This document shows, piece after piece, positions 1-8,595 of a stretch of DNA of 8,595 nt. Position 1 is the first letter of the stretch, and every line of letters starts with the position of its first letter. Both the position numbers and the translations under genes were made by a program. Source of the DNA: an uncultured Lachnospiraceae bacterium (lineage in GTDB: Bacteria > Bacillota > Clostridia > Lachnospirales > Lachnospiraceae). Where the stretch lies: positions 1 through 8,595 of the forward strand of contig CADCQU010000248.1 in NCBI GenBank assembly GCA_902803635.1. Direction: 5' to 3'. Below the pieces are notes generated by a model that made no database searches, was not told the origin of the DNA, and saw only the letters and a program-made list of their open reading frames with translations.

Positions 1-25
1 ATGACTATTTTCGATGCAAAGGCAT

Positions 26-107
26 TGTCATTCTGAGCGAAGCGAAGAATCCCGTAAGTTTTTTCGCAAAGTTAACGGGATTCTTCGCTTCGCTCCTCAG
101 AATGACA
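26..107. repeat. Large imperfect palindromic repeat downstream of rpoC
   Basis: Two arms, 26-55 and 75-107, are reverse complements over 30 bp, apart from three extra bases (near 96-98) in the second arm. A 19-base loop separates them. Each arm carries the core GCGAAGCGAAGAATCCCG and ends in TGTCATTCTGA. The element lies 32 bases beyond the rpoC stop, so the operon transcript would end in, or pass through, a very stable hairpin. It could block 3' exonucleases or assist termination. No U-tract follows the hairpin on either strand inside the window, so a standard intrinsic terminator is not shown. From memory, near-identical GCGAAGCGAAGAATC palindromes occur as dispersed intergenic repeats in many bacterial genomes. 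Whether this one is multicopy here cannot be seen from one window. Confidence 0.8.
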
Positions 108-139
108 GAAAACCGGGGAGCTGAATAAGAGTAACTTCT

Positions 140-3100
140 TTACACCAGCGGGTCTCCGTCCTCCTCCTCGGCTTCGAGAGCGGCCAGCTCCTCGTCGGAG
201 GGGCCTTCCACATCACCGAAAAGATCGTCGTCCACCTCATCCATCTCGGGAGCGTTCTCCAGCGGGAAGTCGTCCGTCTCCAGATCGCTCTGCGCGTCCT
301 CCTCCTCATCGAAGCCCTCTTCCTCGTCTTCCGCTTCTTCCGCTTCCGCCTTCGCGCTCTCCTCGGCGGCCTTCTTACGGGCCTCCTCGGCTTCCGCCGC
401 CTCCTTCGCCTTGCGGATCTCGATCCGCTCGTCGGTATCGAGCTTCACGTCGCGGTAACGGCGGAGGCCCGTGCCGGCCGGAATGAGCTGGCCGATGATG
501 ACGTTCTCCTTGAGGCCGATTAGAGGATCGATCCTGCCCTTGATGGCCGCGTCCGTCAGGACCTTCGTGGTCTCCTGGAAGGATGCCGCCGACAGGAAGG
601 AATTTGTTGCAAGGGCCGCCTTGGTGATACCAAGAACGATGCGGACGCCTTCCGCCGGCTCCTTGCCCTCGGCGATGAGCTGCTCATTCAAGTCCTCAAA
701 ATCCAGGAAATCGACATAGGAACCCGGAAGGAACTCCGTATCCCCCTGCTTTTCCACACGGACCTTCTTGAGCATCTGCCGGACGATGACCTCAATGTGC
801 TTGTCGTTGATTTCCACGCCCTGCAGACGGTAAACCCTCTGCACCTCGCGGAGCAGGTAGTCCTGGACGGCACGGATGCCGCGAATCTTCATAATATCAT
901 GCGGGTTGACCGAGCCCTCGGTAATCTCGTCGCCGGCCTCTATGACCTGGCCCTCGGTAACCTTGAGCCTCGACCCGTAGGGAATCAGGTAGGTCTTCTG
1001 GTAATCCTTGCTGCCCGGCTCGGCCTGCACGTCGGTGACGATCGCCTCGCGCTTCTTCTTCGTATCGATAATCTGCACGACGCCCGGAATCTCGGAAATG
1101 ATGGCAAGCCCCTTCGGCTTACGCGCCTCGAAAAGCTCCTCGACACGCGGAAGACCCTGTGTGATGTCGCCGCCGGCCACGCCGCCGGTATGGAAGGTAC
1201 GCATCGTCAGCTGCGTGCCCGGTTCGCCGATGGACTGCGCCGCGATGATGCCGACCGACTCGCCGACCTGCACCGCCTCGCCGGAGGCCATGTTCGCGCC
1301 GTAGCATTTGACGCAGATGCCGAGCTTCGAGCGGCAGGTCAGAATCGTACGAATCTTTACCTTCGTCAGCGGGTTGCCGTTCTCGTCGACGCCCTTCTTC
1401 ATGACCTGTTCCGCCCTCTTCGGCGTAATCATGTGGTTCCTCTTCACCAGCCTGTTCCCGTTGGCATCGAAAATGTCCTGGGCTGCGAAACGGCCGGTGA
1501 TGCGCTCCTGGAGCGACTCGATTTCCTCACGGCCGTCGGCAAATTTCTTCACCCACATGCCGGGGATCTCATCGCGGTCCACCGCGCAGTCCATCTCCCG
1601 GACGATGAGCTCCTGAGAAACGTCGACCAGACGCCTCGTCAGATATCCCGAGTCGGCGGTACGCAGAGCCGTGTCGGACAGACCCTTGCGGGCGCCGTGT
1701 GCGGACATGAAGTACTCCAGAACGTCAAGACCTTCACGGAAATTCGACTTGATGGGGAGCTCGATGGTGTGGCCAGTCGTATCGGCCATCAGGCCGCGCA
1801 TGCCGGCCAGCTGCTTGATCTGCTTGTCGCTGCCTCGGGCGCCGGAGTCCGCCATCATGAAGATGTTGTTGTATTTGTCAAGACCGCCCAAAAGCTTCTG
1901 GGTCAGCACCGAGTCGGTATCCTTCCAGGTGTCGATGACCTCCTGGTACCTCTCCTCCTCGGTCAGGAGGCCGCGGCGGTAGTGGCCGCTGATAAGGTCC
2001 ACCGTGTCCTGCGCCTCCTTGATGAGCTGCGGCTTTTCCGGTGGCACCGTCATGTCGGAAATCGAAACCGTCATGGCGGAAATCGTCGAATACTTGTAGC
2101 CCATCGCCTTGACGAGGTCGAGAACCTCGGCGGTCTTCGTTGCGCCGTGCAGGTTGATGACCTTCCAAAGGATGGCCTTCAGCTGCTTCTTGCCCGTGAG
2201 GAAGTCCACCTCCAGATCCAGCGCATGCGCCGGATCCTCGCGGTCGACATAGCCCAGATCCTGCGGGATGACCTCGTTGAAGAGGAAACGCCCCAGGGTG
2301 CTGCTGACATTTGCATAAATCGGATGCCCCTCGGCGTCGCGCCCCTTCCGGCGAACCGTGATGCGCGTCTGGAGGGTGATATATTTGTTCTCATAGGCCA
2401 TGATGGCCTCGGCGACGTTGCAAAAATGCATCCCCTCGCCCTTTGCGCCCGGACGTTCCTGGGTCAGGTAGTAAATGCCAAGAACCATGTCCTGGGACGG
2501 CACGGCCACGGGGCCGCCGTCGGAGGGCTTCAAAAGGTTGTTCGGCGAGAGCATGAGGAAACGGCACTCGGCCTGCGCCTCCACGGTCAGCGGAAGGTGG
2601 ACGGCCATCTGGTCGCCGTCGAAGTCCGCGTTGAAGGCCGTGCAGACCAGCGGATGCAGCTTGATAGCCTTGCCCTCGACCAGAATCGGCTCGAAGGCCT
2701 GGATGCCAAGGCGGTGTAGCGTCGGGGCGCGGTTCAGCATGACCGGATGCTCGTTGATGACGTCTTCGAGGACGTCCCAAACCTCCGGCTGCAGCCGCTC
2801 CACCATTTTCTTCGCGTTCTTCACGTTGTGCGCGGTGCCGCGGGAGACCAGCTCCTTCATGACGAAGGGCTTGAAAAGCTCGATGGCCATCTCCTTCGGG
2901 AGGCCGCACTGGTAAATCTTCAGCTCCGGACCGACGACGATAACGCTTCGGCCGGAGTAGTCGACACGCTTGCCGAGAAGATTCTGGCGGAAGCGGCCGG
3001 ATTTGCCCTTGAGCATGTCGGAGAGCGACTTCAGGGCGCGGTTGCCGGGACCCGTGACCGCACGGCCGCGGCGGCCGTTGTCAATGAGCGCGTCCACGGC

Positions 3101-4003
3101 CTCCTGGAGCATGCGCTTCTCGTTGCGGACGATGATTTCCGGCGCACCCTGCTCAAGGAGCTTCTTAAGGCGGTTGTTGCGGTTGATGATCCTCCGATAG
3201 AGGTCATTGAGATCCGAGGTCGCAAAACGTCCGCCGTCGAGCTGTACCATCGGGCGGAGATCCGGCGGGATGACCGGAATGACGTTCATAATCATCCACT
3301 CCGGGCGGTTCCCGGATTCGCGGAAGGCCTCGACGGCCTCCAGGCGTTTGATAATCCTCGCGCGCTTCTGCCCGCTCGAATCCTTCAGCTCCTCCTTGAG
3401 CTCCTCGGACTCCTTCTCAAGGTCGATCTCCTTGAGGAGTTCCTGCAGGGCCTCTGCCCCCATGGCCGCGCGGAAGCCGTAACCGTACTTCTCACGCGCC
3501 TCCACGTACTCGTTCTCGGTCATGATCTGCTTCTTGACGATGGCCGGGGCCGCGTCGGCCGGGTCGAGCACGATATAGTTGGCGAAGTACAGGATCTTGT
3601 CCAGCATCTTCGGGGAAATATCCAGCATCAGTCCGAGGCGGGACGGGATGCCTTTAAAATACCAGATATGGGAGACCGGCGCCGCCAGCTCGATATGGCC
3701 CATGCGCTCGCGGCGAACCGAGGACTTCGTCACCTCGACGCCGCAGCGGTCGCAGACGATGCCCTTGTGGCGAATCTTCTTATATTTTCCGCAGTGGCAT
3801 TCCCAGTCCTTGGAGGGTCCGAAAATGCGCTCGCAGAAGAGGCCGTCCTTCTCGGGCTTCAAGGTTCGATAGTTGATGGTCTCCGGCTTCTTCACCTCGC
3901 CCCGGGACCATTCCCGGATCTTGTCAGGCGAGGCAAGGCCAATCTTGATCGCATCGAAGGTGACCGGCTTGTACTCTTCCTGCTTATTCATCACTTCTGC
4001 CAT
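140..4003 (-). CDS. rpoC: DNA-directed RNA polymerase subunit beta' (RpoC)
   Basis: Complete 1287-residue beta' subunit, which forms the RNA polymerase clamp and most of the catalytic centre with beta. Visible landmarks are the N-terminal zinc site C69, C71, C84 and C87; the invariant NADFDGD loop at 458-464, whose D460, D462 and D464 hold the catalytic Mg2+; the bridge helix ([20 protein letters not shown]); the second zinc site C806, C890, C897 and C900; and the trigger loop with MRTFH at 934-938. There is no large insertion after the trigger loop, unlike E. coli. The last ~99 residues (1189-1287) lie beyond the conserved core: a charged Ala/Glu/Lys stretch, then 69 residues with 35 Asp/Glu and no Lys/Arg. 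The ATG at 4003 is chosen because AGGAGG (4009-4014) sits 5 nt upstream; a second in-frame ATG four codons later lacks this spacing. It follows rpoB by 93 bases and is probably co-transcribed with it. Confidence 0.98.
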   Translation of the reverse strand: MAEVMNKQEEYKPVTFDAIKIGLASPDKIREWSRGEVKKPETINYRTLKPEKDGLFCERIFGPSKDWECHCGKYKKIRHKGIVCDRCGVEVTKSSVRRERMGHIELAAPVSHIWYFKGIPSRLGLMLDISPKMLDKILYFANYIVLDPADAAPAIVKKQIMTENEYVEAREKYGYGFRAAMGAEALQELLKEIDLEKESEELKEELKDSSGQKRARIIKRLEAVEAFRESGNRPEWMIMNVIPVIPPDLRPMVQLDGGRFATSDLNDLYRRIINRNNRLKKLLEQGAPEIIVRNEKRMLQEAVDALIDNGRRGRAVTGPGNRALKSLSDMLKGKSGRFRQNLLGKRVDYSGRSVIVVGPELKIYQCGLPKEMAIELFKPFVMKELVSRGTAHNVKNAKKMVERLQPEVWDVLEDVINEHPVMLNRAPTLHRLGIQAFEPILVEGKAIKLHPLVCTAFNADFDGDQMAVHLPLTVEAQAECRFLMLSPNNLLKPSDGGPVAVPSQDMVLGIYYLTQERPGAKGEGMHFCNVAEAIMAYENKYITLQTRITVRRKGRDAEGHPIYANVSSTLGRFLFNEVIPQDLGYVDREDPAHALDLEVDFLTGKKQLKAILWKVINLHGATKTAEVLDLVKAMGYKYSTISAMTVSISDMTVPPEKPQLIKEAQDTVDLISGHYRRGLLTEEERYQEVIDTWKDTDSVLTQKLLGGLDKYNNIFMMADSGARGSDKQIKQLAGMRGLMADTTGHTIELPIKSNFREGLDVLEYFMSAHGARKGLSDTALRTADSGYLTRRLVDVSQELIVREMDCAVDRDEIPGMWVKKFADGREEIESLQERITGRFAAQDIFDANGNRLVKRNHMITPKRAEQVMKKGVDENGNPLTKVKIRTILTCRSKLGICVKCYGANMASGEAVQVGESVGIIAAQSIGEPGTQLTMRTFHTGGVAGGDITQGLPRVEELFEARKPKGLAIISEIPGVVQIIDTKKKREAIVTDVQAEPGSKDYQKTYLIPYGSRLKVTEGQVIEAGDEITEGSVNPHDIMKIRGIRAVQDYLLREVQRVYRLQGVEINDKHIEVIVRQMLKKVRVEKQGDTEFLPGSYVDFLDFEDLNEQLIAEGKEPAEGVRIVLGITKAALATNSFLSAASFQETTKVLTDAAIKGRIDPLIGLKENVIIGQLIPAGTGLRRYRDVKLDTDERIEIRKAKEAAEAEEARKKAAEESAKAEAEEAEDEEEGFDEEEDAQSDLETDDFPLENAPEMDEVDDDLFGDVEGPSDEELAALEAEEEDGDPLV

Positions 4004-4008
4004 CGTTG

Positions 4009-4014
4009 CCTCCT
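4009..4014 (-). promoter_or_regulatory. Ribosome binding site of rpoC
   Basis: Minus strand reads AGGAGG, then five bases, then ATG. This is a full-strength Shine-Dalgarno sequence and fixes the MAEVMNK start over the nearby internal ATG at codon 5. Confidence 0.85.
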
Positions 4015-4033
4015 AATATGCAAATGCGATAAC

Positions 4034-4064
4034 CCGCGCCAGGGGTTTCCCGCCCCTGACGCGG
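4034..4064 (-). other. Stem-loop in the rpoB-rpoC intergenic gap
   Basis: Arms 4034-4045 (CCGCGCCAGGGG) and 4053-4064 (CCCCTGACGCGG) form a 12-bp stem with a 7-base loop. The single imperfect pair is G-U when transcribed from the minus strand but an A-C clash from the plus strand, so the fold suits the operon mRNA. No U-run follows it in the operon direction, so it is not an evident terminator. It may be an RNA stability or processing element between the two cistrons. The rpoC Shine-Dalgarno begins about 20 bases after the stem and remains free. Confidence 0.6.
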
Positions 4065-4096
4065 TGGTTTCTTTTCCGAGATCTTGCCCTTGCTGT

Positions 4097-8050
<3,954 letters not shown>

Positions 8051-8242
8051 TCGACGTTCCACCCCGTAATCTCTTTCATATTTTGCACGGCCGGGCCTTT
8101 TCCTTTCGGCAAATGGCCGCCCCTCAAAAAAAGACAACCATTGTTTGAACATTTCAGGCAAATGTAGGCAATTTCAACAAGGCAAATGCCTCTTTTCACC
8201 CAAAAAAGCGCATAGGAAAAGACACTAAGCCACAATAGAGCA
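8051..8242 (-). promoter_or_regulatory. rpoB 5' leader (untranslated region)
   Basis: About 190 nt between the predicted transcription start and the rpoB ATG. The upstream part is AT-rich and unlike the GC-rich genes on either side. On the minus strand CATTTGCC occurs three times (8181-8188, 8157-8164, 8108-8115), with a variant AAATTGCC at 8167-8174; the first copy lies in the small palindrome GGCATTTGCC. I recognise no known riboswitch or ribosomal-protein binding fold. The last ~110 bases contain no stop in the rpoB frame, so a longer protein cannot be excluded by reading alone. Confidence 0.45.
8060..8065 (-). promoter_or_regulatory. Probable ribosome binding site of rpoB
   Basis: Minus strand GGGGTG lies 9 nt before the ATG at 8050. 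It can pair with the 16S anti-Shine-Dalgarno as GAGGTG would, with one G-U pair. It is the only such signal near any of the possible in-frame starts (8161 TTG, 8152 ATG, 8062 GTG, 8050 ATG, 8002 ATG) and therefore decides the start. Confidence 0.55.
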
Positions 8243-8248
8243 TTCTTT

Positions 8249-8277
8249 AGGATAACACGTCAAATTCAAGTTGTCAA
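8249..8277 (-). promoter_or_regulatory. Predicted sigma-A-type promoter for rpoBC
   Basis: On the minus strand a perfect TTGACA -35 (8272-8277) is followed by a 17-base spacer and TATCCT (8249-8254; 4 of 6 match TATAAT). A TG one base before it (8256-8257) makes an extended -10. The ~33 bases upstream of the -35 (8278-8310) are almost purely A/T and could act as an UP element. Transcription would start near 8242. The promoter lies after the terminator-like hairpin and before rpoB, as expected for independent expression of rpoBC. A weaker overlapping pair, TTGACG (8258-8263) with TCTATT (8234-8239) and an 18-base spacer, is also possible. Confidence 0.65.
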
Positions 8278-8314
8278 ATGAAAATTTATAGAAATTGTAA
8301 TATTTTTTGGTTGA

Positions 8315-8356
8315 ATAAGAAAAAACAGGACGCTGCCATGGCAGCGCCCTGTTTTT
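8315..8356 (-). terminator. Intrinsic terminator or attenuator between rplL and rpoB
   Basis: A near-perfect palindrome at 8321-8356 centres on CCATGG. In minus-strand RNA the stem joins GGGCGCTGC to GCAGCGTCC through a four-base loop; the one non-Watson-Crick pair is G-U in this direction. The stem is followed by TTTTTTCTTATTC, a good U-tract. It is the third hairpin after rplL and the only one with a U-tract in the operon direction. The plus strand also reads a T-run after the palindrome, so it could work both ways, but I see no plus-strand gene. It should end or attenuate transcripts coming from rplJL. Confidence 0.78.
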
Positions 8357-8363
8357 ATTCACA

Positions 8364-8406
8364 GAGCCGCGAAAGGAAATAAGCTGCCTTTGGCAGCACG
8401 CGGCTC
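8364..8406 (-). other. Nested hairpin in the rplL-rpoB gap
   Basis: An outer stem of 8 bp (GAGCCGCG at 8364-8371 with CGCGGCTC at 8399-8406) encloses an inner 6-bp hairpin (GCTGCC at 8383-8388 with GGCAGC at 8392-8397, loop of 3). The inner arms have the same sequences as arms of the terminator hairpin just downstream, so alternative pairings are possible. A 9-base direct repeat, CGCGAAAGG, occurs at 8368-8376 and 8406-8414. No U-tract follows. Confidence 0.6.
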
Positions 8407-8413
8407 GCGAAAG

Positions 8414-8445
8414 GGCTGGAGGGAGGCGTTCGCCTCCCTCCAGCC
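8414..8445 (-). other. Strong hairpin directly after rplL
   Basis: Arms GGCTGGAGGGAGGC (8414-8427) and GCCTCCCTCCAGCC (8432-8445) are perfectly complementary over 14 bp with a four-base loop, 23 bases beyond the rplL stop. The stem is very GC-rich but is not followed by a U-tract. A 3'-end stabiliser or an RNase III-type processing site are reasonable guesses; E. coli mRNA is known to be processed by RNase III in the equivalent rplL-rpoB gap. Confidence 0.65.
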
Positions 8446-8468
8446 GATTACAATCCGGAAAAATGGAA

Positions 8469-8595
8469 TTACTTGAGGGTGACCTTCGCGCCAGCTTCCT
8501 CGAGCTTCGCCTTGAGGGCATCCGCCTCTTCCTTGCTGACCTGCTCCTTGACAACCTTCGGAGCGGAGTCGACGAGGTCCTTGGCTTCCTTGAGG
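8469..8595 (-). CDS. rplL: 50S ribosomal protein L7/L12 (RplL), C-terminal part
   Basis: The 3' end of a gene running off the window: 41 full codons plus stop (8469-8471), with one base of the preceding codon. The translation begins [20 protein letters not shown] and ends [11 protein letters not shown]. This is the hallmark end of the L7/L12 C-terminal domain, including the conserved LKEAK-LVD helix that contacts translation factors and the final LEEAGA-V strand. L7/L12 forms the flexible multicopy ribosomal stalk that recruits EF-Tu, EF-G and IF2. Its place directly upstream of rpoB matches the widely conserved rplKAJL-rpoBC order. The stop is followed by three hairpins, the last terminator-like. 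Confidence 0.95.
   Translation of the reverse strand, partial: LKEAKDLVDSAPKVVKEQVSKEEADALKAKLEEAGAKVTLK

Noticed and set aside
26..107. Calling the terminal palindrome a CRISPR remnant or an intrinsic terminator
   Set aside because: There is only one inverted pair with no direct-repeat and spacer series, and no U-tract follows the stem on either strand.
797..2719. Antisense open frame of 640 codons opposite rpoC
   Set aside because: Same register effect: the frame mirrors rpoC codons and reflects codon bias, not a gene.

Overview
The window is the 3' part of a bacterial rplJL-rpoBC transcription unit, with every gene on the minus strand. Read in the direction of transcription it holds the last 41 codons of rplL (ribosomal protein L7/L12), a 418-base non-coding regulatory gap, complete rpoB (RNA polymerase beta), a 93-base gap, complete rpoC (RNA polymerase beta'), and a short tail carrying a large palindromic repeat. 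All three genes are intact, with no frameshift or internal stop.

Organism: beta' lacks the large trigger-loop insertion of gammaproteobacteria, has the four-cysteine N-terminal zinc site, and together with the Shine-Dalgarno signals and overall protein character points to the Bacillota. The wording of the beta N-terminus, the clearly GC-rich coding sequence and a weak memory of related proteins make me lean towards Negativicutes (Selenomonas, Acidaminococcus or Veillonella relatives). The class-level guess is tentative.

Region by region (plus coordinates). 1-139: end of the operon, with a 30-bp-stem inverted repeat (26-107) just beyond the rpoC stop. 140-4003: rpoC. 4004-4096: rpoB-rpoC gap with a 12-bp hairpin and a strong rpoC ribosome binding site. 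4097-8050: rpoB; its frame stays open upstream to a TTG at 8161, but I place the start at 8050. 8051-8468: rplL-rpoB gap. Transcribed from rplL, it gives three successive hairpins, the last with a U-tract typical of an intrinsic terminator or attenuator, then an AT-rich stretch, a good sigma-A-type promoter (TTGACA, 17-bp spacer, extended -10) and a leader of about 190 nt. 8469-8595: 3' end of rplL.

How it works together: L7/L12 is needed in several copies per ribosome, whereas RNA polymerase is needed in far lower amounts. A terminator or attenuator after rplL followed by an internal promoter for rpoBC fits the need to uncouple the two outputs. Beta and beta' form the catalytic core of RNA polymerase, and both here end in long, strongly acidic tails. 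I see no novel system such as a defence island, mobile gene cluster or CRISPR array. The points of interest are the intergenic RNA architecture, the paired acidic tails and the terminal palindrome.
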